Origin: Phoronis australis
Taxonomy: Eukaryota > Phoronida > Phoronidae
Length of the DNA stretch: 64,000 nucleotides
Direction: 5' to 3'
Assembly (NCBI GenBank): GCA_002633005.1
Contig: NMRA01000128.1
Span: 538,360 to 602,359, forward strand
Under the pieces are notes generated by a model. It saw nothing but the letters and a program-made list of their open reading frames with translations. It was not told where the DNA came from and did no database searches. Within the stretch, counting starts at the first letter, position 1. Every line of letters starts with the position of its first letter. The translations under genes were made by a program, and so were the position numbers. Positions 51,001 to 61,554 of this stretch are shown here, in pieces.

Positions 51001-54000
51001 GCACTTGTCAATACTAAATATCATACTTTGTATGTCTGTTTTTCGACGCTCATCTTCATTTGATACTGACGGTTGCATTCGAACCTTTATAGGACACGGT
51101 TATGGAACCAGGGATACATTGAAACTGCAGAACTCGTCCACATTTGGGTCTTCCACCAGACGATCTCCTGTATTAGAATTGACCTTAAAGACAACTAATA
51201 CGAACATTGGTCTTCTGTCACAAACGCCAATACTAAATGCACCAGCTATCACAGTTGAGAAACGCTCATCGCCGGAAATAATATGCCCGTGAGACTTGCG
51301 TAAAGTTTGTTCCATGTTTGTAGTACAACTTTATTACTGTGCGCGTGTAAGCGCAGAGTACTGTTGTTCTTGGTTTGCATTGTACTTCGGTGTTAAACTA
51401 GTTGCAAGCGTACACACATGTGTTACGTGTACCAACAAAGACGAGAATTCCTCAAAGATCATTGAGAACGGTATTTGACTTCGTGCAACGTAGTTCCTTC
51501 TATTGTACTTCTGCAGAAACATAGAAAAATGCAATGATAAGAAAGGCGGATTCATTCCCGAAAGTATGACTGTATTTGCAGCTCGTGTGGAGGTGTTTCA
51601 AAGTCAGACAGACCAAGTGCAAGTAATACCGGAAAAGCAGAGACACCGCTTCTTGTGAGATCTTGCTTGTGTCACGGAGTATCCAGGTTAGACGTTCCTC
51701 TGGATCAACTCAAAAGCCAGTCGTCAACAAGTGCTACCAAAAGGAAAAAACAAATTATTAGCCCGAAATCTTATCGCATGGGCCTGAGAGAACGATTACA
51801 ACAAAAGAAGCGACGGCAGCAAGCTAATATGAGAAAGAGTGGGAAACGTTTGGCGGCACCTCCTGTCCAATGCGACGAAGATATCGATCTTGGAGAGGTC
51901 TTATCGATCGACAAAATTCTTTTTCTTAAAAATCGACCCATTTGTAAAGACACAGCTACTCTCGTAGCTGGCGGGTCTGAAGGTTGGGTCCAGGCTTGGT
52001 CGATACATCACCAAGGTATTATGTTGGGACAGTTCACTGCTTCAAAAAATCCTGGTGAAGGGATAGCTGCGCTTGCGTCAGACGAACTCAACCACTGGCT
52101 ATTTACAGGAGATTCCCAGGGATATATCAGAGTGTGGGACATATCGTTATACTGCATTAAAATGGATACACATGAAACTCACCGGCTGAAGCGAGAACGT
52201 CAACGAGTGTACAGACGGTTTCAACATTTATCGATTTGTGCTGACGCCTTCCATATCTTGCAGCCTAAAACAAAGCATCATGCCATTCCACCTAGATTGA
52301 GTGAGCCCGAGAGAACTCTCCTTATGCCCCCTCTGCTCAGCTCGTGGAGAGGACATCTTCAGAGCATCACAAGTTTGGATTACATCAAAAACAGAGACGT
52401 AAGAATTTGGAAAGTATTGTAATTTGGCACGCTACACTAATTAACATTCTTGATTTTCCTGTCAATTCGTTAATAAAAAACGTTTTGCTTTTCCACCAAC
52501 TACCTTTGCTCTGGGGAAGGCAATTTTACTTCAGTGCCTCCTTAGTGTTGAAAATCATATTTTATAGCATGGGTGGCGCAGTACTGAAAAAAGTGGGGGC
52601 TATACCCCCCCCAGCCCCCTTGTGGTGCACCGCCCATGGACCATGGGCAGCGCAGCACTGATAAAAGTGGGGGCTATAGCCCCCCAGCCCCCTATGGTGC
52701 GCCGCCCACGTATAGTTAATGAGTGTCAAGGTGAGTGTTTTAATACAGCAATAAAAGTTAAAACTTTTATTGCTGTATATGTCAGTCTGTTATGTGTAGG
52801 CCTACTTGCATTACTTTCAATACGTCACGTTTATCTTAGATGATTCTATCGGCTAGTCATGACGGCATTGTCCGTCTCTGGCACTTCACTGGACGCTACA
52901 TTGGGACATTTGGAGAACATAAATTGTGGAACTTGCCGGGACTATTCAGAGCACATTCACTGAAGCCGGTACTGCCGACAGACTTGAGACCCGTGATTTC
53001 GGGTTGCTCCATTCGGTGTATGACAGGTATGTGGTGAAGCTTTTATTGTGCCGTATCTCCGGCGTCCCTTGACAGATCGTTCTGAAATTTGGTACGTGGA
53101 CAAATCTTGCCGTGCCATCCCTTTCTCGTTACTCCGAGTAGCCGTTCTCGAGATGAACTGATCTGTTCTTATATTGACCGATTCCTCGCTGCCCCTTTGT
53201 TGGTCTATCTTTTACGCACGTTACAGATCCCATTCTTTGTCCGATCGACATGACCTTTACACAAAACATATATATTGGGAAGATTCGAGGCCTTTTGCTT
53301 TGGGGCAAAATCGGACGTAAGATGGTGTTGTGGCGGACATTTTTCTTTTCCAAATCCCACAACTCCTCTGTCCGTTGGATATTTTTTTCGGAAAATTGGT
53401 TTGTGGATAGTTCTTGTCAAGCGCTATGTATAAAATTCGTTTTTTCGCCGCGACTTACCGATTTCGAGTTATTTGAGCTTTACCAAATTGAGCTTGGAAT
53501 TACTTGTACTCGAAATCGAAGTCCGAAAATGTTTTTTGACATTTGACGTTCCCTTTTTACACAAAGTCAAGATAACCATATAATATTCTGTGTTTGACAC
53601 ATTATGGATTACGAGAATGTAGTATAAATTCACACTTGATGACATCTAGATTCAAACTACAAACTCGAGTAAACACTCTGGATTTTGAGTAAAAGCTTGA
53701 AATTTCGAATTCAGACTCGAACATAGAGTTTTAGTGATGGGCAAGTACAAAATAGGGATACACAATGGATACTTATCTTGAGTGTGTACTACAGTAGAAT
53801 TTAAACTGTTAAAATAATCTTTAGTTCTAGTTCGAGTAATACGATTAAACTTCCAGCCAAGATGACTTCTTTTACCGACTGAAACCTCGTTGCACTTATG
53901 TTTGTGTATTACATTGTATACGCGCGCTACAGTTGACAGTTCTTATCCACCGACACAGAATTACCTCGTCAATTACTCGGTGGCGTCTGTTATGGGTTGA

Positions 54001-57000
54001 TATCGGGTGCAAGATGGCACTGTGACGACCATATTGAACAATTGTTTGAAAAGCTTTAACTCCGCGGTTCTTTGAGGGAGTCTTTTGAAACTTAGCACGA
54101 GGATGAGTGGGTCCTTCGTTTCTTATTATTTTTTTGCCGTTTCTCGAGCTAGTTGAGATTTTCCGATTTGATGGCTGCTCTTTTATTCACTGATTCTCAA
54201 TGTAATTTTGTTGGTTTATCATTACTGCTCGAAGGCCATGTTTCTTGATCATTTTTGTCATTATAATTCATCATCATCAAAATCATCGTCATCATCGCCA
54301 CCTACATCATCATCATAATTATCATTATCATCATCATCAAAACAACTGACAGTTCGTCATTGCTTGAGACCAGGTTCTACAGATTGGCTTGTCACGATGT
54401 GTCACTTTATGCACAGACCACGGCCTTAAACAAATAGCGGAACTGTCAGTTTCTTACAAACCAAAGATGTCTTTTCACCTAAATAAGGATCACGTTAAGG
54501 CCAATTGCGTACAGTAGAAAACAAGTTAAACGTATTCAGAAAAAATGACGGATGGGCAGACGCCGAATTTATCGTCAGAGTACTCTTCCCTCGTGACAGA
54601 CTGAAGAAGAATTCACAGCAGTTATTATGGTGGCTAAGCCATTTTTCAGTTAGACTTTTGCCACCTTAAAAGTTATTACCAGTCATGTTTTGGTGTTGAT
54701 ATCAGATAATTTGCCTTCGTTACGGAAAATGTATTTTGCCTGATAAGTTTTGCCTTGCACTGTAGTTGAAAATGATCTGAATCAAAAGTTAGATTCTTCT
54801 ACACATTGCGGGTTTATGGATACTCAATTTTACCAAATGTTTGTATTTACAGAGTTTTCACCACTTAATAACTTGTCATCAAACATTACTTCCGATTACA
54901 CAACAAAATTCCCATTTCTTGGTTCGTTTCTTGAAGATATAAAATGCGATTTCCTCGTGTTTTCGAGCTCTGTACACTCACCAGAACTTCTTCTGTCAAC
55001 GAAAATATTTCAGATGATTATTGGTACACGACGGTATTGAATGTGCTTTATTTTTTACATATCTTGTTCAGGACGTATTCACAAACAGTGGAAGACGACT
55101 GTCAACAGTATAATATTTTTGCTTAAGACGATTGCATCCATGAAAGAAAGTGGCAAAAACGTGGATAACCTTCGATTTCCAACTGAACAAGACGATCAAG
55201 ACGACAAAACACGAGCTGCGTCACAGCATAAAATTACAACCGGATATGTAAGTGCCAGATTTGCAACTGCGAACCTTTGCACATATCGTCTTAGTTACAC
55301 GTGACTGAAAAATCGTCTGCTAAGAAGAAAGCTATTTCCCATAATCCGTTAGCCGCAGACGTTCAATGGTGAGAACCCCCCCCCCCCCCAATAATTTTGG
55401 CTTCTTACGGGTCTGCCATATTAGTGGATGTGGCCTGTTTAAACCATAGAACTCTAGCCCTAGAATACCAACTCCGATATCGCGACCGCTGTGGTTGCGC
55501 CGCGCATGCGTGAGGGTTGTTAGAATTCGTTTGTTCCAGTGTATGTGTACTTGCTACTATAGAATTTAGTGGCATTAAAACTTTCTGCAACTGCGCTGTC
55601 TTTGAACCGAATTGCACAAGAGCCTTTAGAAAGTCCTTTGTGAGTTCTCGGTTATTATACTAGAAGCAAAAGTTAAGCAATTTAATTGATAATTATCATT
55701 TCGCATAGATGACTGTTTAAAATATATTTATTTCTAAAACAGGTGTTTCTAATATGGGGAAAACGACAGTCTGTAATAGTAACATAAAAATGGAAATTAC
55801 TACATAAGCCATAAGAGAAATAATTTCAATGATTCAAAAGATTTCTACCCTACAATGACAAAGGTTTTAGAATGTAATTATAGATCTCTCACACTTTCTG
55901 TGGATAATTTAAGCATTCATCCAAAATTATACATCTTTATGTATTATAATTAATTGGCCAAATGTTTTCTTCTGTAAAATACTGTAACACGATTTTAACA
56001 CCCAAAAGTATCTTGTTGAAAACTCTTGGCATTAAGTATATTAGGTTGTCGAATATGTGGTTCTGGAGCTGGAGCTGAAAAGATATCTGAGGCCAAACTA
56101 CTCCAGGCATCCACCCCGGGCCACAACCCAGAGAATGACCAGTGTAGTTATCAGTGGAAGATTTAGGGGGGGGGGCAAGGGAGACATGCTCCCCTCTAAA
56201 ATTCTCCCAGATTCCATTTGGCTAATACCCTGTCCTGCCGCCCCCCCAAATCAAAATGTCTTGGATCCACCCCTGGCTGTCGGAGTTTGTTGACCAATTT
56301 TGCCGAGAAATCGCAGATGTATGGAATCGTATCTCAAGAGTCTCGCTTAATAAACAATAAGAGCAAAATTAAAATGAAGCAATGACATTAGGCTTGACTT
56401 GATAACTGCAACTCTCGATCAAAACTCAGTAGAGCAGGCAGTAGGAAATTCTCAGTGCAAACTTTCGCGGCTAGTCTCGGGGTCGCAAGGTTTAATAATA
56501 ATTATTATTCTTAGGTCACGTGCGAGAGTTAGCATTCCAGGGCTAGAGTTTTATGGTTAAAATCAATATTTTTCGAGAGACATTAGATGCCGCCAAAATG
56601 TTGCAATTGTGCCATTCCCAACACATTTAGAGTGATCACAATCTCACTGTTCTATCCTAGAACCACACATGCGTGAAGGTCATTGTAACGTGTCGATATT
56701 GTCGGTAAAAACCAGGTAATTTAGAAGGCCGGCCCATTGCGCGCTATCTTACGGACGTTTTTAAATTTTTTTCGAGTCGCTTATAGTAGCTAACACGCTA
56801 ACGCGTGCCCAACTGGAATCTGTGGACTCGTCAACCACCAAAACACGCTAGTTGTGACGTGAAGTGGACCTTGGACTTACTGTAAAATATTTCCCGAATG
56901 ATTCGTCTAAGTGTTAATGTTGCACCTCCATCAGCAATTTACCAATTCTGGGGTTACTTTATGTAGATGTTACCTTCCGGGGAAACGAACACGAATGTGA

Positions 57001-60000
57001 CATCCAAACTAGCACCGATTAACAGCGAAGAAATCATGAACAGGAAAATCAAAAGCGAAGTGCTGGGAAACTCGTACAAAAAGATGAGGAGGCATCGTCC
57101 CATGCCCGTGCTGCCAAAAGTCAAACATTTTCACACGCAGGTAATGCAATTCTTCATCCGATAGTCATGTTTACTATTCGAATACTTTAATTTATGAAGT
57201 GCCAAACCATTTTTGATGATTCATTGTAGAAAAGATGAGCACGCTGTGTCATTAGCTGCAGTGATGTAGTGGGGCTTAAACGCAAGTAGACGCAGTGTAC
57301 CACCCTTTTAATTTTCACCTTAACCTTTACGTATGATAAATTATGGTGAAATGGGACGTAGATGCACGTATACACTGAACACTACCACGTTCCTGTACTA
57401 TTTAAAGTAGGAAGATTTCTTTGTCAGAATGTTTGACAGGAAGTGCAGGAGTGGTGTTTTGGTCAACGGGATTCCAGTTTTAAAGGTCGGGGTTAGCGTT
57501 TATCAGGCTACTTATCTTTTTTGAAGTTGTAGGATTCTGTTTGCAACTCCGGGATATCTGTTTTACACCGGCATTCCTGTTTCGATAGAACACCCTGCTT
57601 TATCACCAGTTGAATACTTGATACGCTTATTTAGCGTATCGATATGTTGACTCAACGTGGCTTTCCTTCACACGACTTCAGCTTGAAAAGTTGAACGAAC
57701 CTAGAAATTTTGTAATCTGCATTGGATGTACTGGGCCTCCTGTGTCTTCTACTTGAACCTAAATTTATATAACTTCATATCGGTAAAGTGTGCCGAGAGT
57801 GTAAATTACCATCCGTAGGAAAATACACCAGTGCGCCAAATTAACAGTGTCACATGTGTTCAGCTTGATGAAAAAGTTTTAAAAACTGCATACATTTGTA
57901 CTTGTGAGTGTAGAGTTGAGAAACGGAATTTTGGGAACTGTGTTGGAATGTGCAACGCTGAGATATCCGTGTTTTGAACGAATGCTGTTTTATCCCATAC
58001 GCGTTGAATCTGTCAAGGGAAATACGGCCATGTAATAATGTTTTCCGTATTCACCTCCGGCTCCGGCACTACTTCAACAGTGACCTCTGACATTGAAAGT
58101 TCAAAAGGTAGGTCAATGTCGACTCGACGTCGTTAGCCGGTTAGATCATCAAACTTTCGGAAAATATCTTAAAGTAATACAGTTGTAGCTGTGTAAATAC
58201 CACTCAAAATGCAATCAGGCCTCAATCGTAACTTCTGGCACAGGACTGTTAATTATATGACAGTTCTGTTTTCAATTTCTATACATTATATCGTCTGCAA
58301 CTCGGGCACCGATTCCTCGCCAATATCAAACATTGTTGTCACTGGCCATGACAGCACCCGATACTATCGGCGACAGTATTACACAAGCAGCAACGACCGT
58401 CCCAGCAACACGTGAACCTATCCATGCTACAGAATCCGTAGCCAGCCAGCTAGCTGTATCAGCAGTGAGACTGTCGTATATTTAGTATACATCTTTGGGT
58501 TATTGTTTTGTACCAAGGCTACAGAATCCGTAGAAATGCGACAAAGTAGCTGCAACAACGCTACAACAGGCATATTCGCCGGAGCAGTCATCAACGGTGG
58601 CACTTTTAACATCTTCGTGAAAACAGACGACGTGTAGGCTACGCGTTCCGGTCAATGACCTAGTTTCATGAATGAGTGCAGCTACCCGATGAGAATTTTA
58701 CAATGTTATAAATATTCTTGTTATTTATTTATTTTCAAATATGATACAATTTCAATACACGATAACTGCCATTTTCACACCTTTTATCAATTTCAATTAA
58801 TAAACCGTTACATTTAAAACTGTTTTCTTTTACTATAGTAAGAGAGCAACATAACGCGCACGTACATACGCAACAGGTTGTGATTAGCCACGTAAACAGT
58901 CAGGGTGAAGTATTTATAAAATGCCGAAAGAAAACAAAAGAAACTCACGAATTCGATACGTATGAGATAAATACAAAACGTACCTCGAGTATATGAAATA
59001 ATGTCCCACGAGACATTATTCCGCGTATCGACCGAGACCGAAATACGCCACGCTCGGTACGTTTTGTGTATATATGTACATGTATTGTAAACTTTTTTGT
59101 AGCATGAAATGAGTAATTCATAGTTGCAACGCTTGTAAATACATATGAAGTAGCACGTGTTCGTTGAAAACTGCAATTTTACGAAAAAAATATAATCAGC
59201 ATCTGTCCGTCACATCTCATACATAATTCACGATCTCACTTTCGGAAGCCAAACATTTAGAAACTTAATCTAAAGTAAACAGAGAATGTAAATTTGGCAA
59301 GATCGTTATTTATAGTGTTAACGAAGAATGTGGATTGTTGTATTTCACTTTACTTTCTTGCTAAGATTATACTTCGATTCACATCCCGATTTAAATAAGC
59401 GCCCCAAGCCGCGAACGCTCAGTGATGCACTTCAATGTACTGTGCTGATACGCTGGGCCTCGGGTGAATACTTACCCTTAGATTTAGCACTACGCAACTG
59501 ATAAACTGTTTGAAGTGTTCTTCCAGCTCGGAGCTCTTCGACTATTCATTAATCGTTTTCAATTTTCCAGGCAATAGTTTTCTCTTCGCTCCCTTTTACG
59601 GGCCTTACTCCAGTCAAAGAGTTCCAGCCCTCCGAGTTCGTCCAGGAGCTTGTCAACCGTAACTTCAGTCCTGCCCATCTGACCCTGGGAGAGTCGGGAA
59701 CCCGGAGGAAGCGTAATCGCGCAGTCCGATGGCAGGGCTACTCCGTACGTCAGCGACCTAGTTCTAAAGCTTCCAGATCGACATCACCAATGGATGGCCA
59801 ACAATCGCGAACAGGGTCGCGTCAAGGATCACGCATAGGCTCACGTGCTGGGTCACGTACTGGCTCGCGGACTGCGTCCCCGAGGCCGGACGTCCGCTCC
59901 GGGTCACCATCATTGTCATCTAATGTGTCCATAAGACAGCATAGAACTACAAGTTCCAAACTGTCTTTGATTAGAGGTGCGGTTAAAATCATAGGATGAT

Positions 60001-60301
60001 GGTTTTTTGACAAAGTATTCACAAACAACAAATTTGATTTAGCCTGTATGTCATCGGTTGATAGCGAGAATTATACAAAAGTTGGACAAATGTCGGTCTC
60101 TATCTGCGGTTAAAAACTAATACATGCACTGTCAGAGGGCTGTGATCCTCAAACTTGGGTGTGAATGATTTTACTGGCTATGGAGTTGATCAGAGTCACT
60201 TCGTCTACACTGGACAACATGTCTTTTAAACAGGGTACTCGTTTAACAAAAAGTTCTTATTTTTTCTAACAGATGGCGTCTCCTCGCAAAGTAGTCAATG
60301 A
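42013..60301 (+). CDS. EF-hand and WD-repeat protein (WDR49/WDR64/WDY-like), 16 inferred coding exons
   Basis: Likely calcium-responsive beta-propeller scaffold. Relatives include vertebrate WDR49 and WDR64 and the fly 'WD repeat protein on Y'; axonemal roles have been proposed for some homologues, which this sequence cannot test. Exons: 42013-42095, 43542-43688, 44556-44691, 46629-46749, 48065-48134, 48810-49914, 50050-50282, 50691-50920, 51093-51288, 51582-52398, 52840-53026, 55072-55247, 56045-56143, 56967-57140, 59571-59976, 60273-60301. They total 4209 nt, in frame, 1402 aa. Seen: an EF-hand-like helix region (residues about 78-122), a canonical EF loop DSNCDGGVDWDE (124-135), then many WD repeats from about 180 to 1105 (SRDGVVNFW, GGLDHMIRVWN, AQDGTVKVWN, SYGADIVIWS, DSQGYIRVWD, SHDGIVRLWH), a basic insert in the large 51582 exon, and a long Ser/Arg-rich tail. 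The first two exons and the last ones are the least certain. Confidence 0.88.
43285..43423. mobile_element. Foldback repeat with ACGCTAGGACCT arms
   Basis: GTTCAGTAACGCTAGGACCT (43285-43304) pairs with AGGTCCTAGCGTCTACTGAAC (43403-43423). The right arm has an extra copy of the AGGTCCTAGCGT unit, and pairing continues at CGCTAAAA / TTTTAGC. It lies in the intron just before the exon at 43542. A similar GTCTACGGAACGCACGCC end occurs at 48311. Confidence 0.6.
43542..43688 (+). CDS. WD-repeat gene exon 2, acidic linker (putative)
   Basis: Acceptor TTTATTTCAG ends at 43541; donor AG|GTTGTA starts at 43689. The frame that joins to the EF-hand exon is open throughout and reads ESFAGSTSICAS...SGSNSEDKEEERDEH...DQITNER, a Ser/Glu-rich linker ending in the helix that continues LVRLQKIFQE in the next exon. 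Confidence 0.55.
43912..44060 (+). mobile_element. MITE family A, complete copy (5-bp TSD)
   Basis: Ends CAGGGGCGGATCC and, from the other side, CACTGGCGGATTT form terminal inverted repeats. CGTTC directly abuts both ends (43907-43911 and 44061-44065). The interior has G-runs and a C-run (GGGGGGGCATGG, CCCTTGGCCCCCC) that pair into a hairpin. It sits in an intron of the WD-repeat gene. Confidence 0.65.
44556..44691 (+). CDS. WD-repeat gene exon 3, EF-hand-like helices
   Basis: Encodes LVRLQKIFQEAGQGEGLTMG then QFADAMKRSM and ISDQELQHLFMK, the pattern of a degenerate EF-hand followed by the entering helix of the next one. The loop GQGEGLTMGQF lacks the first acidic ligand, so it probably does not bind calcium. 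The phase fits both neighbours. Confidence 0.85.
46629..46749 (+). CDS. WD-repeat gene exon 4, canonical EF-hand loop
   Basis: DSNCDGGVDWDE has Asp, Asn, Asp, Gly, Val, Asp and Glu at positions 1, 3, 5, 6, 8, 9 and 12, a full calcium-binding loop. It is followed by YLSYMLLEYREKD. Acceptor CTCAACAG ends at 46628; donor G|GTAGGT starts at 46750. Confidence 0.92.
48065..48134 (+). CDS. WD-repeat gene exon 5, small exon with a GC donor
   Basis: Encodes ARPILSPHRDTISRVAFMPV and LRN. HRDTIxRVxF is the start of the first blade in this family. The exon must end at 48134 in AACAG followed by GCAAGG to join in phase with RYFSVSRDG at 48810. The nearby GT (48140) would put the next exon out of frame, so a GC-AG intron is inferred. 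Acceptor TTTGATTGTAG ends at 48064. Confidence 0.75.
48205..48321. repeat. Inverted repeat with 11-bp perfect arms
   Basis: GTTCCGTAGAC at 48205-48215 and GTCTACGGAAC at 48311-48321. The right arm continues GCACGCC as in the foldback at 43285-43423, so it is probably a relative of that element. It lies in the intron that uses the GC donor. Confidence 0.45.
48810..49914 (+). CDS. WD-repeat gene exon 6, main propeller exon
   Basis: A 1105-nt exon encoding about 368 residues of WD repeats: RYFSVSRDGVVNFW, SSTDGCISFYD, IWGDGGGNV, SCCQDSETAMY, GGLDHMIRVWNPY, SLAKDNAIRVFD and SGCQQSVVSVWS mark successive blades. Acceptor GACAACAG ends at 48809; donor CAA|GTAAGT starts at 49915. The ATG at 48790 lies in the intron and is not the start. 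Confidence 0.95.
51582..52398 (+). CDS. WD-repeat gene exon 10, basic insert and second-propeller blades
   Basis: Begins with a Ser-rich stretch, then a strongly basic segment (TKRKKQI, RERLQQKKRRQQANMRKSGK) that could act as a nuclear-localisation or microtubule/nucleic-acid contact. Blades GGSEGWVQAWS and TGDSQGYIRVWD follow, then RHLxSIT-type sequence WRGHLQSITSLDYI. The donor GAC|GTAAGA starts at 52399. Confidence 0.9.
52569..52637 (+). mobile_element. Palindromic MITE-like repeat, family C, copy 1 of a pair
   Basis: ATGGGTGGCGCAGTACTG...GGTGCACCGCCCAT: terminal inverted repeats of about 12 bp around AAAAAGTGGGGGCTATA and C-runs. It lies in the intron 52399-52839. Confidence 0.7.
52643..52709 (+). 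mobile_element. Palindromic MITE-like repeat, family C, copy 2
   Basis: ATGGGCAGCGCAGCACTG...GGTGCGCCGCCCAC, five bases after copy 1 and highly similar to it (shared AAAAGTGGGGGCTATA and AGCCCCCTATGGTGC-type core). A tandem pair of one palindromic element. Confidence 0.7.
52743..52778. repeat. Perfect 17-bp inverted repeat with a 2-nt loop
   Basis: ATACAGCAATAAAAGTT at 52743-52759, AA, then its exact reverse complement at 52762-52778. It lies 34 bp after a family C pair, as the 25022 palindrome lies 70 bp after the other family C copy. Confidence 0.9.
53050..54180. repeat. Three diverged copies of a 100-200 nt module in one intron
   Basis: Around 53050-53145, 53289-53500 and 53999-54180 the same order recurs: TAAGATGG/CAAGATGG, then a CTCC..GTC/CTT block, then GAAA-TTGG/TTAGCACG-like sequence with a GGA step, then TTTT-GCCG, then TTCGAG(T/C)TA and TGAG. 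Similarity is patchy but ordered. Non-coding; probably an old transposon or a dispersed repeat. Confidence 0.45.
54258..54347. repeat. (ATC)n/(ATT)n trinucleotide microsatellite
   Basis: About 90 nt of TCA/ATC triplets with single-base interruptions, inside an intron of the WD-repeat gene. Confidence 0.9.
56152..56275 (-). mobile_element. MITE family A, minus-strand copy abutting a coding exon
   Basis: On the minus strand it starts CAGGGGTGGATCCAAGACATTT and ends TCTTCCACTG; the interior G-run and AATCTGGGAGAATTTTAG match the copy at 43912. Its edge is only 9 nt past the inferred donor of the exon at 56045-56143, and the coding frame, if not spliced, runs through it to a stop at 56291-56293. 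Confidence 0.6.
57141..59570 (+). other. Long intron of the WD-repeat gene
   Basis: Contains the family D repeat (58973-59067) and short unrecognised frames (58209-58415, 58427-58612, 58814-59176). No other exon was needed to keep frame between 57140 and 59571. Confidence 0.5.
58973..59067. mobile_element. MITE-like repeat, family D (95 bp, inverted ends)
   Basis: Ends ACAAAACGTACC and GGTACGTTTTGT are a perfect 12-bp inverted repeat. Inside, AATAATGTC..GACATTATT forms a 9-bp stem around CCACGA. The core TCCCACGAGACATTATTCCG is shared with 25493-25597. No coding capacity, no clear TSD. Confidence 0.7.
59571..59999 (+). CDS. WD-repeat gene tail exon with Gly-Ser-Arg repeats
   Basis: Starts after TTTTCCAG and encodes AIVFSSLPFTGLTPVKEFQP, a basic stretch, and then a low-complexity run of five GSR-type units (GSRQGSRIGSRAGSRTGSRT) and SPRPDVRSGSPS. 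If unspliced it stops at TGA 59997-59999. A donor AG|GTGCGG at 59977 could instead join an exon at 60273-60301 (tail DGVSSQSSQ). The repeats resemble phosphorylatable or SR-like low-complexity tails. Confidence 0.75.
   Translation, partial: AIVFSSLPFTGLTPVKEFQPSEFVQELVNRNFSPAHLTLGESGTRRKRNRAVRWQGYSVRQRPSSKASRSTSPMDGQQSRTGSRQGSRIGSRAGSRTGSRTASPRPDVRSGSPSLSSNVSIRQHRTTSSKLSLIRGAVKIIG
60273..60301 (+). CDS. Putative last exon of the WD-repeat gene
   Basis: A pyrimidine-rich acceptor TTTTTTCTAACAG ends at 60272. Phase 1 from 59976 gives DGVSSQSSQ and TGA at 60299-60301. A polyadenylation hexamer follows at 60362-60367. In another frame the same bases begin ATGGCGTCTCCTCGC, so a separate short start is possible. 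Confidence 0.45.
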
Positions 60302-60361
60302 CTTGAAAAGGATTGATGGGTACGAATTCATACCGTTTGTCTGTACACACTAGTAAACGTG

Positions 60362-60367
60362 AATAAA
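60362..60367 (+). terminator. Candidate polyadenylation signal of the WD-repeat gene
   Basis: AATAAA lies 61 nt after the inferred last stop (60301) and 363 nt after the alternative stop at 59999. It is the first such hexamer on this strand after the coding region. Confidence 0.5.
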
Positions 60368-61554
60368 GTCAAAGCTCAATCAGCAGTCAATTATGTTGAT
60401 CTTAGATAGTCCATTTCATTTAAGTGCGACTTTTCCTTTGTTTTGTGGCATTCACGGGAGTGAAGTGTTGCCGGACATTCTTTATAGAATGTAACTATAT
60501 AAAAAGTAGAAAGCGTGTTGGACTCTATTTTTGACATTATAAATAAAAACATAAATGTGAAACTAAACGAAGTAATCTCGACACACAGTTGGACATTGTT
60601 GACCGGTATACGAATAAATTGTTTTTTAACTGACTTTATAATAACCTGCCATCAATTAGGTCACCTGAATATTTTCATTGAAATGTAACGAAAACGAATG
60701 GAGACAGAGAAAACAACGAACATGACGACCAAATTTTGTTTGAAATAAATGTTCAATACGATACCTCAAAAATGCTGTTACAATTTTCAAAGTAATTCTT
60801 TCGTTTTCGTTTTATACAGTTAGAACAAGGCATCATGCATTGTACTGGAAAGTTTAATTTGAATCCCATCATCCTTTTGTTAGATATGTTCCGAACAATT
60901 TTCTAGGCTGTCGCATAACCTCAAACGGTTCTCACCAGTTTGAAATCACCCAAAACTCTAATCGGAAGGTCCGTTACGGTATTTGAACGAAACACTTCAT
61001 CTACTAAAAATCCATACGTACATTTCTGATTAAATATTGGCCCAGGGTCTAATCTTTTTATTCGAAATCGAACTCGACATTTTTGACATTTTCTGTTCTT
61101 TAGTATGAACCCAAGGTTATTGTCCATCATTCCGTGCTGGAGTGTGTCATAGTTTACGCGGGTGGATGTCTAATCGTATTATGTTTTCGATGTTCCCAGC
61201 ACGAAAGCTAGTCAGAGTCCTGACCTCGAAACTTCGATATTTTCTCGAAATCTAATATGTTTGAACTCAAGTTTTAGCTCGAACTTGTATTAGACACACA
61301 CCAGCGTAAACCATAAACTTTTCGAGCGCAGAACAATAGATTCATATTAAAAGAATAGCAGGAAATAAAATTATAAAAATAATTCGAGTCCGTAGATTAG
61401 ACCTCAGTTTCTCGTCATTGGCATAGGCCTACAAACCATAGTTTTACTCTTCTGGGTAGATTGAATAGCACGCTTTTCATTTATTCTCAGGGTATATTTA
61501 TGCAGTTCATCACCGAAGAAAACTAAAACAGACGTCTATGATGGTTATATTTTG
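60368..61554. other. Intergenic between tail-to-tail genes, nothing supported
   Basis: The minus-strand frame at 60921-61130 is unrecognised. No repeats with clear ends. Confidence 0.4.
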
